A program made the position numbers and the translations under genes. DNA of 64,000 nt from positions 34,559,801 to 34,623,800 of the forward strand of contig JAWZYU010000019.1 in the NCBI GenBank assembly GCA_038380435.1. The letters are read 5' to 3'. Below are positions 44,678 through 55,543 of this stretch, piece after piece. Within the stretch, counting starts at the first letter, position 1. Every line of letters starts with the position of its first letter. This DNA is from Ryuthela nishihirai. Taxonomy: Eukaryota > Arthropoda > Arachnida > Araneae > Heptathelidae. Under the pieces are notes generated by a model. It saw only the letters and a program-made list of their open reading frames with translations, was not told where the DNA came from and made no database searches.

Positions 44678-45302
44678 CCAATATTAAAGTCAGTAATCCA
44701 TCGATCATCATTACAAACAATGGGAGTAGAACTAACCACATTGTTTAAAACATCACTGAAATTCTCAGCCCACCTAGCCATGACAGAATCCTCCCCTTCT
44801 ATAACCTTACCTTGTTTATCCTTCAATCCCTGTATACCTGTTCGTTTTCTACCACACAAAACATTAACTATCTGGTACAGCTCTCTGCTGTTGTGCTGTC
44901 TAACTGCTTTCTCGGCTTTGTCAGCCAAACCATCAAGCCAAAGATTCTTATCAGCAGCTAACTGATCTTTTACACGTTTATTAAGTTCTCTGTAATGCTT
45001 TCTATTAGGACTAGTCGCGTATTGATTAAAGACATTCCTGCAGTTCTTTCTTTCCAAAATAAGCTCAAGAGCCTTATCACTCAGATAATTCTGTCTCTTC
45101 TGCTCCTTTTTTCCTAAAAGAGTACTGTTTGTGTCCAAAAAAGCCTCTTTAAAATGATCCCATTCTTCCTCAACTTCAGTAGTAAGCAAACCATGACTGT
45201 CATAATGACTAAGTAACCTATCATGGTAAGCTTTGGCTATAACTGGGTCTTTCAGAGCTTCAGTATTAAAAGTAAATTTTCTAACCCTAGCACAACACTT
45301 TT
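44678..45302 (-). pseudogene. older LINE: linker between endonuclease and RT
   Basis: Minus frame LLTTEVEEEWDHFKEAFLDT through LADKAEKAVRQHNSRELYQI to DFSDVLNNVVSS-type sequence, nearly colinear with the sister copy. The apparent 225-residue open frame here reads through into SINE-A and is chimeric. Confidence 0.85.
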
Positions 45303-45984
45303 GGTATGTAAATGGTAGCTAGGTAGTCACTGGAAGGAGAGCTATGCACCAATCCCCTGTGATGATGCATAGAACCGGCCAGGCCTAGCACCTAATGTCC
45401 GACCCCGCCTTCTCGTGGTGCGGACCATTAGTACCTTTCAAAAGAGATACTCTCTTGTGGAAGTGAACGGAAGGGGAGGGCTGCCAGATTAGTGTGGCCT
45501 ACTGATCTGGACAACTATGGCTACTTTTCTTTTTTTTTCTACCCTGCTGAGGAGTGTTCAACCACACAGGGTCCTGGTGCTGACCATATAAACCCACTGG
45601 ACTGGACAGATATATGACTCTGAGCTTGATTATGGATCCTGATTTTGCTGCACTGGTGGGCTTCTGTAGAGGGAAAATCTTCCGCTGTGTTTTCTGTTTG
45701 TTTGTGGGTTGACAGCCCCAAGTGAATAGATTCACAGGATACGGTTATCAGCTGGTGGATAATTCTGAGCAGAAGTCATCGCAGGCACCTGAACTCTTTG
45801 CTTCTATTGGCATCGTCAAATTCTACATTGGAGGAAGTCTTCCAGTGTAGATGGCTTCAGCCTTTAGTAGTGGGGGAACGGGTCTTTGCCCTATGTCTGC
45901 GATTAGGGGCTGTTTGATATTGTCGGCATTCCCACTCTCAATAAACATAGTTTCTTTAAACATCCCACTAACCATTTTCTCTCT

Positions 45985-46291
45985 ATAGGTAGTTGGAATG
46001 TGAGGACTCTGCACAGAGCTTTTTCTCTTGATGTCCTCACACAAGAATTCCACCATTATAATTTAGATATTCTCGGCTTGCAAGAGACCAGATGGACAGA
46101 TAAAGGTCAGATTCTTAAAGATAATCTTAAATTTCTCTTTTCAGGGAGGGACGACAATAAGCATCACCAAGGCGTGGGTCTGCTTCTCAGCAGACACGCT
46201 AGTGATGCTCTTCTAGGATATGAGTGCATTAATGAAAGGTTTCTTACAGCAAAATTTCAGACAAGCGTTAAAGACCTGAATTAACATTCAG

Positions 46292-46362
<71 letters not shown>

Positions 46363-48931
46363 TTCTGTTATGCCCCCACTGAGGATGCCGATGAGGATGA
46401 GAAGGATAGGTTTTATGAACAACTTCAGGATATTTTGAATTCTGTCAAGAAAGGAGATATTACCCTTGTTCTTGGTGACTTCAATGCCAAAGTTGGTACT
46501 GACTCTAACCTTTGGGGAGGAGTAATAGGCCCTTTTGGTATTGGTAGCTGTAATGGCAATGGGCAACGTCTCCTACAGGTAAGTAAACTCAATGGATTCA
46601 GAATAACTAACACTTATTACAAACACCACGACATACATAAGTACACATGTGTTTCACCTGATGGGCTGCATAAGAATATGATTGATTACATATTAATTAA
46701 CAGCAAATGGGCTAGTTCTGTTAGGAATACCAGGTCATATAGGGGAGCTGAAATTGGATCTGACCATTACCTTGTTAAAAGTGTGTTGCAACTTAAACTT
46801 AAAAAGTGTTGTGCTAGGGTTAAAAAATTTACTTTCAATACTGAAGCTCTGAAAGATCCAGTTATAGCCAAAGCTTACCATGATAGGTTACTTAGTCATT
46901 ATGACAGTCATGGTTTGCTTACTACTGAAGTTGAGGAAGAATGGGATCATTTTAAACAGGCTTTTTTGGACACAAACAGTACTCTTTTAGGAAAAACGGA
47001 GCAGAAGAGACAGAATTATCTGAGTGATAAGGCTCTTGAGCTTATTTTGGAAAGAAAGAACTGCGGGAATGTCTTTAATCAATACGCGACTAGTCCTAAT
47101 AGAAAGCATTACAGAGAACTTAATAAACGTGTAAAAGATCAGTTAGCTGCTGATAAGAATCTTTGGCTTGATAGTTTGGCTGACAAAGCCGAGGAAGCAG
47201 TTAGACAGCACAACAGCAGAGAGCTGTACCAGATAGTTAATGTTTTGTTTGGTAGAAAATGGACAGGTATACAAGGATTGAAGGATAAACAAGATAAGGT
47301 TATAGAAGGGGAGGATTCTGTCATGGCTAAGTGGGCTGAGCATTTCAGTGATGTTCTAAACAATGTAGTTAGTTCTACTCCCATTGTTTGCAATGATGAT
47401 AGATGCATTGGTGGCTTTAATGTTGGCCCTATAACACAATCTGAAGTTATTTTGGCTGTTTCTAAACTTAAACTACATAAATCCCCAGGGGAGATGAAAC
47501 TATTACCGAAATGCTTAGAGCTGGGAATGTTTCGGTTACCTCTTGGACTGAAATTCTGAATATCTTTTATGATAAAGGCATGGTTCCTAAGGATTTTACC
47601 AGAGCTATTGTTATCCCTATTTTCAAAAAAGGTGATCGCAGTTCTTGTGATAACTATAGGGGTATCAGCCTACTCTCTGTTCCAGGTAAAGTTCTTTCCA
47701 TGATTGTGCTTAATAGAATTAAGAATCTGGTTGACAGTCAATTGCGTGATGAGCAATGTGGATTCAGAAGTGGTAGGGGATGTGTGGATCAGATATTTTC
47801 ACTTAGGCAGATTCTTGAGAAATATTTAGAATTTCAGAAACCTTTGGTTGCTAGCTTTGTTGATTTCAAAAAGGCTTTCGACTCTGTTGATCGTCATAAT
47901 TTGTGGTTGATTGTGAGATCATATGGTATACCTGACAAGTTAGTTAACATAATGAAAGCTCTCTATAATAACACTGAGTCGTGTGTGAGAGTTGGTAAGG
48001 CTTGTAGCAATTGGTTTAGCATTACTTCTGGTGTTCGACAAGGGTGCATTTTGTCTCCTTTTCTCTTTAGCTTGGTTATTGATTATGTTATGCGAAATTC
48101 ACTTCAAGGGAGAGATTTTGGCCTTAAATGGACTTGAGATACGAAAATTTCTGATTTAGATTATGCTGATGATTTAGCCCTTTTGGCACATGATGTTGAT
48201 GAGATGAACTCTTTCATTCGAGCTGTTGATGAGACTGGTAGTAGAGTAGGTTTGGTTATAAACAGAGAGAAAACTAAAGTGTGAAAATTGGTCAGGCAGG
48301 CTGTGATTCAGTTAAGCTGAATGGTTGCAGTCTTGAGCAGGTGTCACAGTTTAATTATCTTAGGAGCTATGTAACAGATAATGGTGATGTGCGGCATGAG
48401 ATTAACAGACGAATAGGGATTGCTGCTGGGACTCTTAAGAATCTATGGAGAGTGTGGAGAAATAGGCTATACACCTAAAGACTAAAATTAGACTGCAAAA
48501 TAGTTTGGTCCTAACTTAGGATTAGTTATGGTAGTGAAACGTGGACACTTTGTAAACAAGATAACAGGAAACTAGATGCTTTTGATTCCAGATGCTTACG
48601 CAGTATCTTAGGCATTAGGTGGTTCAACTTTATAACTAATGATGAGGTTAGGCAAAGGAGTTTGCAACCTCCTTTAAGCAGCATATTGTGCAAAGAAAGA
48701 CTCCGTTGGTTTGGCCATGTTGCCCGTATGAATAATTATAGATTGACGAATAGGGTTATGAACAGTGTGCCTAAAGGCCTCAGAAAGAAGGGGAGACCTA
48801 GGATGCGGTGGGCAGACAATGTCAAACAGGACCTTGTTAGAATTGGTGTGCAGTGGCCAGATGCAGTAGATGTAGCTCAGGATAGACTTGCTTGGAGAAC
48901 TAAATTGCACGGTCTGGTTGGACCTCCGTAG
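45985..48931 (+). pseudogene. endonuclease-reverse transcriptase ORF of the younger LINE, disabled
   Basis: Domain order: endonuclease starts GSWNVRTLHRAF at about 45988, with LDILGLQETRW (catalytic Glu), CYAPTED, LVLGDFNAKVG, MIDYILIN and IGSDHYLV (catalytic Ser-Asp-His). The linker is at 46850-47480. RT motifs are ISLLSVPGKV, CGFRSGRGCVDQ, SFVDFKKAFDSVD, SGVRQGCILSPF and LDYADDLALLA (intact YADD at about 48160). The C-terminal region is RWFGHVARMNNYRL to the GRPRMRWADN region. Defects: stop TAA at 46282-46284 next to a TTA repeat, frameshifts near 47490, 48282 and 48467, stop TGA at 48135-48137, and further stops near 48515. It cannot make a complete protein. Confidence 0.9.
46293..46360. 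repeat. TTA microsatellite inside the LINE ORF
   Basis: About 22 uninterrupted TTA/ATT triplets in the endonuclease coding part. The older copy lacks the expansion, so it arose in this copy or its lineage. Being triplet, it keeps the frame. Confidence 0.95.
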
Positions 48932-48963
48932 CCCATGGCTGCTTGAGGATGATGATGATATTG

Positions 48964-49798
48964 ACAACACTTTTTAAGTTTAAGTTGCAAGACACTTTTA
49001 ACAAGATAATGCTCCCCTATATGCAAATTCAGCTCCCTATATAACAATTTCAGCTCCCCTATATGCCCTGGTATTCCTAACAGAACTAGCCCATTTGCTG
49101 TTAATTAATATATAATCAATGATTATAATCAATATATAATCTGGTGAAACCCATGTGCAGTAACGCGGTGATTGTAATAAATGTTAGTTATTTTGAAACC
49201 ATTAAGTTTGCCTACCTGCAAGAGACGTTGTCCATTGCCATTGCAGCTACCAATATCAAAAGGGCCTATTACTCCTCCACAAAAGTCAGAGTCAGTACCA
49301 ACTTTGGCATTGAAGTCACCAAGAACAAGGGTAATATCTCCTTTCTTGACAGAATTCAAAATATCCTGAAGTTGTTCATAAAACCTATCCTTCTCATCCT
49401 CATTGGCATCCTCATTAAGGGATAACAGCAGATAATATTCAAGTCTTGAATGCTTGTCTGAAATTATGCTGCAAGAAACCTTACATTAATGCACTCATAC
49501 CATAGAAGAACATTACTAGCGTGTCTGCTGAGAAACAGGCTCACGCCTTTGAGATGCTTATTATCTTCCCTCCCTGAAAAGGGAAATTTAAGATTATTTT
49601 TAAGAATTTGTCCTTTATCTGCCCATCTGGTTTCTTGCAAGCCGAGAATACCATAGTTGCCCAGATCAGTAGACCCCACTAATCTGGCAGCCCTCCCCTT
49701 CCGTTCACTTCAACAAGAGATTACCTCTTTTGAAAGGTACTAAAGGCCAGCACCACGAGAAGGCGGGGTCGGACATTAGGTGCTAGGCCTGAGCGGTT
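48964..49798 (-). pseudogene. older LINE: endonuclease part and 5' region
   Basis: Minus frames give LVLGDFNAKVGTDSDFCGGV, IGPFDIGSCNGNGQRLLQV and YGILGLQETRWADKG. At 49010-49072 a piece (CTCCCCTATATGCAAATTCA type) is present three times in tandem and destroys the Ser-Asp-His region. No TTA expansion. Confidence 0.85.
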
Positions 49799-49972
49799 CC
49801 TGCCATCCTCTCAGACCTTCTACTATGGCAAATAAACTGGCAGGCTCCTGTCAGACCTCTATGGCAAGCAGCTGCTTGAGGGGGTATTTATAATTATTAT
49901 ATAATAAAATATTATTCAAATTTTTAAAATTCAGCACTAATGCTATAAAAACAAGAAGAAAACGGTTGATTT
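49799..49972. repeat. 174-bp filler: second copy of a SINE-B end plus its flank
   Basis: Almost identical to 50475-50648, including non-SINE flank (AATTCAGCACTAATGCTATA). It has no tRNA-like head and no duplication. It replaces about 30 bp of the host LINE between GAGCGGTT and GGTGCATAGC. Confidence 0.88.
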
Positions 49973-50022
49973 GGTGCATAGCTCTCCTTCCAGTGACTAC
50001 CTATCTACCATTTACATGTACT

Positions 50023-50410
50023 ACATATTTTTTCAACATATGTTCATGCACAAATGATCCGAATCCGAGATTTTCAGCCTTTTGCTGCTACGTATAATAA
50101 TTTTAGAGAATACTTTGATGTCTTTGAGATATTGAGACATATTACTACTCTATATTTAACTAGAAGGACAACATAACGCCTCTGGAAAATATGGGATGCT
50201 CGTTTTCAGAGAATTTTGCACCCTTTTATTGTAATTTGTATTAATGGGGATTTAAAAATGTAAATAATAATATATCATTAGCCCTATAAAATGCAAAAAA
50301 TATATCTCATTTACTCTTAAAAATGGAAAAGTTGGATTTTCTTGTTCTCTAGATTTAAGGGGAAAATCATCCATTGTATTTAAAAAAATATTTTTTATTA
50401 CTATATTGAT
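50023..50410. other. no recognisable feature
   Basis: AT-rich. Confidence 0.5.
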
Positions 50411-50575
50411 CTACGGGACCTGGGTTCGAGCCCCGGATAAGGCATGGATGTATGTGTCGTTTTACTGCTGAGGTCCTGCCATCCTCTCAGACCTTCTACT
50501 ATGGCAAATAAACTGGCAGGCTCCTGTCAGACCTCTGTGGCAAGCAGCTGCTTGAGGGGGTATTTATATTTATTA
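50411..50575 (+). repeat. SINE-B, 5'-truncated
   Basis: Starts inside the head (TTGATCTACGGGACCTGGGT), B box GGTTCGAGCCC, complete body and tail GCAGCTGCTTGAGGGGGTAT. Source region of the 49799-49972 filler. Confidence 0.88.
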
Positions 50576-50648
50576 TATAATAAAATATAATTCAAATTTT
50601 TGAAATTCAGCACTAATGCTATAAAAACAAAAAGCAAACGGTTGATTT

Positions 50649-51839
50649 TAACCAATTACAATTAAACAAATATGACTATCAATTATTCTGTTCTTCATCA
50701 ATATCTATATTCTATTACTAGAATTTCTAATTTCAAACGTAAATAGTCGTTTGCAATATTACTTCAAGTTTTATATTTTCTAAATTTAGCGCCCTCTAAC
50801 GATGGTAATTAAGGCCATTTAGAGGATCTGAAAATTATAAATCATTATATTCGTTAGTACGCATTCAACTCTAAGTATATTATTTTCATTTATAATTATA
50901 TTTTAATTTTTATTTTAATTACAACTCAATAATTTTTCATTAATTTTCCAAAACAAAAATGTTGCGTTTTCCCACCCACCTGGGGTGATGAAGGGACAAA
51001 TTCTTGCTGTAAATGTAAATCCCTTGGTCATCACACTCCAGCTCTAAAATATTAAATTTCTAGCCCAAATAGATCGTTTAAAATTTTGAAATTTTCAAAA
51101 ACTTACACCATCAGAGGGTCAAATTAAATCTTCTGTTACATTCTAAAAATGCAAATCATGATAGTTTATCGATATCTATTCAGCCCAAAAATACTTTTTA
51201 AGTTATCTGTAAAAACGATTTTCTCTTAAAGCAAAAAATTTCCGCTTTCTCATCTCCTCTGGAATATCAAGATTTCATTGCTGTCAATAAAAACTATATC
51301 ATAATCACATTTCGCAACCAAATTTTAAAATTTATAACGTAATTACATCGCTTGCAATATTAGTTTCGAATTTTGCAATTTCCAACACAAAAAACTTGAA
51401 TTCTTTATTTATCTCTGAAAACAGGAATGTTCGATGTCTACAGAAGGACCATATAGATGAGAAAGTGAAAACATTAAAACATTGGCTCGTTATTCCTGAA
51501 AACGAGCTAAAAAGATGAGTAATGGAACAGTAATAATACAGCATTAATTTCACAATGGAACACTTCGCAACTCTTTCTTTGCCTTAAAAGACGCGAAATT
51601 ATTATTACCGTCATTAACGCACCAATTCAGAATCTGAATAAAGCCTATTTCATAATAACTACCAGTATAGTTAAGTTCTAAGTAAAACAATCTGGCTCTT
51701 AATGATTACTAACTTTAGACAAACAAATTATGCAGCAAATTTATGTTTTCAAGGTCAGGATAGCGCAGAATTACATTAATTGCTAAAAGGGTAGACGAAG
51801 GGGCTCACAAAATGTAGTGCGGGCTATTATTTTTGTCTT
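50649..51839. other. no recognisable feature
   Basis: AT-rich 1.2 kb. The open frame at 51332-51553 has no motif. Confidence 0.5.
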
Positions 51840-51850
51840 CCTATTATAAG

Positions 51851-52727
51851 TTGGGTTGGGTTGTTTTACCTCTGAGCGGCACTTTTTTGCACATCATCAT
51901 CATCATCCTCAAGCAGCCTTGGGCTACGGAGGTCCAACCAGACCGTGCAATTTAGTTCTCCAATCAAGTCTATCCTGAGCTACATCTACTGCATCTGGCC
52001 ACTGCACACCAATTCTAACAAGGTCCTGTTTGACATTGTCTGCCCACCGCTCCTAGGTCTCCCCTTCTTTCTGAGGCCTTTAGGCACACTGTTCATAACC
52101 CTATTCGTCAATCTATAATTATTCATACGGGCAACATGGCCAAACCAACGGAGTCTCTCTCTGCACAATATGCTGCTTAAAGGAGGTTGCAAACTCCTTT
52201 GCCTAACCTCATCATTAGTTACAAAGTTGAACCACCTAATGCCCAAGATACTGCGTAAGCATCTGGAATCAAAAGCATCTAGTTTCCTCTTATCTTGTTT
52301 ACAAAGTGTCCAAGTTTCACTACCATAACTAACCCTAGAAAGAACCAAACTATTATACAGCCTAATTTTAGTCTTTTTTGCACACCATGGACTAAATGGC
52401 CAGGTCACATGAACCCCGAAGGCTCATAGAAAGTTGGGGGAGGGGACCCACTGGAACAGCTGTTGGGAGACAGATGTTAGCCTCCCGTCAAGGATATCCA
52501 GCGTGTTCTTTAACGTGCATAGAGTATGGCTCTCCCGCCACACGGGGCCATGACTTAACGTCACATCCGACGGACGGCGGCCTTTCCAAGCCCATCGGTG
52601 TCCCTTACTGACCGTGGACAGGGGGAATTTTGCGGAGATAAATCTCAACGCTGACCCAGCTGGGACTCGAACCTGGGAACTACAGATTACGAGCCTGGCG
52701 TGCTACCCACTGAGCCACCCCCGCCAC
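51851..52727 (-). repeat. SINE-A split by a LINE fragment; 11-bp TSD
   Basis: Parts 51851-51893 and 52373-52727 make one full-length minus copy. The outer duplication is CCTATTATAAG (51840-51850) and CCTATTGTAAG (52728-52738). Confidence 0.92.
51894..52372 (-). mobile_element. RTE-like LINE, 5'-truncated copy inside SINE-A
   Basis: 479-bp 3' end of the same LINE family, minus strand. Its tail is the TCATCATCATCATCC stretch at 51895. Perfect 12-bp duplication CTTTTTTGCACA at 51882-51893 and 52373-52384. The encoded C-terminus is open (LSRVSYGSETWTLCKQDKRK, then RWFGHVARMNNYRLTNR) until near the end. Confidence 0.93.
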
Positions 52728-52741
52728 CCTATTGTAAGTAA

Positions 52742-52945
52742 TAGCAGTCCCATGGCCGAGTGGCGGCGCACTTGGCTACTGATCAGTGGGAGCTGAGTTT
52801 GAACCCCCGAGTAAGTCAAAGATGTTTGTATTGTTTTTCTGCTTAGGTCTCGCCTTCCTCACAGACCTTTTACTATGGCGTATAAAATAAACTGACAGGC
52901 TACTGCTAGACCTCTCTGGCAAGCAGCTGCTTGAGGATTTTTTTT
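52742..52945 (+). repeat. SINE-B, near full length
   Basis: Head CATGGCCGAGTGGCGGCGCA, body with GTATAAAATAAACTGACAGG, and tail GCAGCTGCTTGAGGATTTTT. The tail begins GAGGAT, as in the LINE, rather than GAGGGGG. Confidence 0.85.
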
Positions 52946-54236
52946 ATATTATTGTAAATAAGAAAAAGATTATTATCCAACGATTGAGATAAAAAAAAAT
53001 ACATTTCAATGTGTTTTAAACATTTTGTAAACGTGGTGCAAGTATTAAAAAATTAAAAATTGTTTCATTTGAATCTATTTTAAGTTGATATATAGATAAC
53101 TTAAATGTGGATGAATTAAAAGTCCCTGAATATGCAATGTGTTGCTAAGAGGTCAGCCGATTCGAAAAGTTTCAAACCCACTTTCGTAGAAAAATGTTTA
53201 TATTAACGGTAAAATATTCGAACATCACTATTCTAAGTCTCAAAGTTCAAGCAATATCATCTTTTCAACATTTCTGTAGCTTCTCATGTTCCTGCCTCTC
53301 TGCTGGAAAGCTACGATTCAGGCTATGGTCAACTCACTTCTGTAACAAAGGAACGAAAAACAAGAAGCTAACGTGTAAGAGTTCATATTTTGAATCCATA
53401 TTCGACAATGTACTGATGACTTTGCATTCCTTATGCATTGAATTTGTTCGCCATTATCTGGGCATCATTCTCTACAATTCTTCGTCGTGAAGATGTCCTC
53501 AACACAATAGATGAAAACAATGGCTGAAACGGATGTGAGATTACCACCTCTGACAATGAAAATCCTAAACGAACGGTTAAAAAAACTCTACGTTCTTCTG
53601 CAATTACTTGAAAGGGAAGGGAATTTCTCACTTCTGATTAACTACATTTTTAATTCACTATTTTCCCGAATTCTATTCAGAAATAACTACCAGTTGTCGA
53701 AAAAGAAATCGAATTTCATCCTTTAGAAACCGGCTGGAAAAATATACAAATGCGATAACCTATTACCCTTAAAGTAGATATCCCAATGATTGTCTAGCCA
53801 CGTTCTTCTCCTTTAACCCGTTACCGCCGCTAAATGGAGATGTGGTCGAATTGAGGGAGGTGCCGACCCACGAAGCGTGGGACGATCGGTCACTGGGTGA
53901 CCTGACCCACTGTTCTGCTTTCTCCAATTGTGCCAGCTCATTCCTGTCAGTTGGCAATGCGAAGCGGAGACAGGTGATTGGAAGTAGAAAACAAAACACA
54001 AAAAAATACCCTCTCTATTCCCGATTCTTTCGTCAGAGAGTCCATTCGAACACGGACCACTGATTCAGGGGCAAAATTAATTAGCATTCTCGTTATGACC
54101 ACAGGGAGAGAGAGAAACAAAAAACCTGTTCTTATATAAACTGCATGTTTATGTTTCGAATGCAAACACTGGGAAGATTAGAATTCCTAATTTTAATTGT
54201 TTTCTTTAGCAAACGGGCAATGTTTGGATGTGAGAG
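52946..54236. other. no clear feature
   Basis: Balanced-composition patches at 53190-53540 and 53800-54060 carry 60-98-codon frames on both strands without motifs. Single-copy sequence possibly, but no exon can be argued. Confidence 0.35.
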
Positions 54237-54603
54237 TTGGGCTGTATTTCATCTGAGCGGCACTTTTTTGTGCACACAATGGGCTAAATAGTCAAATCAC
54301 CAGAACCCAAACGCTCAGAGAAGGTTGGGGAAGAGAATCCACTAGACAGGTGAAGGAGAACAGATGGTAGCCTCCCGTCAAGGCCATTCAGCGTGTTCTT
54401 TAACATGCAAGGGTATGATTCACCCGAGACTACGGTTTATCGTCCCTTCCAACGGACGGCGGCCTTTCCAAACTCATTCTGTTCTCTTTCTCATCGAGGG
54501 CGGGGTGGGGATTAGCGGAGATAAATCTTAATACAGTTCGGACTCCAAAGTGGAAACTGAATATTGCGAGTCTGGAGCGCTACCGACTGAGCCAACGTCT
54601 GTC
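54237..54603 (-). repeat. SINE-A, near full length, diverged
   Basis: GTTGGGCTGTATTTCATCTG tail side to head GCGCTACCGACTGAGCCAAC. Confidence 0.85.
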
Positions 54604-55367
54604 CTTTAGGTGTGGGAAAGACTTATGTATGCTTGATTCTGAAATATTGGGTGGATTTATCTCAAATTACTGTTTGTTTTTAATTCATTTCTTTACAAAT
54701 ATAAAATGCCCAATGATCATTTTATTAGGAACAGGTACGTAATTATCGAAATAAAGAGAAGATCAGTAAACAGTAACTTAAGTTTTTTGGGTAAAAATGA
54801 GATTGAAGATAGAGATATCAATCAAATCTAACTCTCCATTTCAACAATATGAGTTTACTCTTCCGAGAATTAGTGCAGCTGAAACATTGAACTAAATTAA
54901 TGCCTATTTAAATAATTGATCTGAAAAGTTAATTCAAACAGATAATTTGTTACATATTCAAATACAAATTGTCACATATTCCTTTGAAACTTTTTAATTT
55001 TATAAACTTTTCTTAGATTTGAATTTTATTTTTAATACAAATATAAAAAAAAACTATTAAATAATAAATTGCAGATTTTTCAAATAAAGAAATATATGTA
55101 ATTATAACAATTCAGCAGCTTTATATTTTCAGACTGTGCTTAAAAATTAACGTATCATATATGTAACGAAAAACTTCGTTCGGAATACTATGTAGTGTAC
55201 ATGAGGCCTCGTTTAAGGCTATTTCATTAAACACTCCGATTTCAGGAACACATCCTGAGCGCTAAACGAGGATTTCCTATATTATATATTAAATGCCGAA
55301 GCCTAAATAGTAGCCTGAGCTCAAATTCTATATTCCGTTTCAGATAAAGAATAATAAATAAAATAGA
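54604..55367. other. no recognisable feature
   Basis: Very AT-rich. At about 55290-55320 there is the dispersed phrase AAGCCTAAATAGTAGCCTGA, also seen around 28-30 kb. Confidence 0.45.
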
Positions 55368-55543
55368 TATTTCCTCAAGCAGCTGCTTGCCACAGTGGGC
55401 TGACAAGTGCCTGTCAGTTTATACGCCATTGTAGAAGGTCTGAGAAGACGGCGGGACCTCAGCAGAAAAACGACACATACATCCATGCCTTACCCGGGGC
55501 TCGAACCCAGGTCCCTTAGATCAGTTGCCAAGCGCGTTATCCA
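55368..55543 (-). repeat. SINE-B, near full length
   Basis: Tail side TTTCCTCAAGCAGCTGCTTG, head GGGGCTCGAACCCAGGTCCC to GCCAAGCGCGTTATCC. Confidence 0.87.

Larger units (their letters stand above)
45303..48963 (+). mobile_element. RTE-like LINE (younger copy), full-length 3.66 kb, 11-bp TSD
   Basis: Inserted in the older minus copy. The duplication is ACAACACTTTT at 45292-45302 and 48964-48974, a sequence that belongs to the host LINE. The 5' non-coding region is about 680 bp. It shares its start (ATGTAAATGGTAG) with the host copy, so the 5' end seems complete. The 3' end is GCTGCTTGAGGATGATGATG, a short GAT-repeat tail without poly-A. One ORF encodes an apurinic-type endonuclease and RT. 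No RNase H is seen. The family assignment (RTE type) is by eye. Confidence 0.93.
42416..50022 (-). mobile_element. RTE-like LINE (older copy), minus strand, multiply interrupted
   Basis: One element read from about 50022 (5') to 42416 (3', ending in an ATCATC-type tail on the plus strand). It is broken into segments: 42416-43559, 43949-44292, 44678-45302, 48964-49798 and 49973-50022. The gaps hold SINE-A (43560-43948), SINE-A (44293-44677), a plus-strand LINE (45303-48963) and a 174-bp filler (49799-49972). Compared with the inserted sister copy it also lacks about 550 bp between the 5' region and the endonuclease part (junction near 49650). Confidence 0.9.

Noticed and set aside
44512..45189. 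225-codon minus-strand open frame as a gene
   Set aside because: It fuses LINE linker sequence to SINE-A sequence across the SINE insertion at 44677. It is chimeric by accident.
46435..47559. 374-codon LINE frame as evidence of an active element
   Set aside because: The frame is long but ends by frameshift near 47490, and the ORF has further stops before and after it.
45303..48963. Twin-priming as explanation for the inverted LINE pair
   Set aside because: The inverted parts overlap in content and a target duplication made of host LINE sequence surrounds the plus copy. Two separate insertions explain this better.
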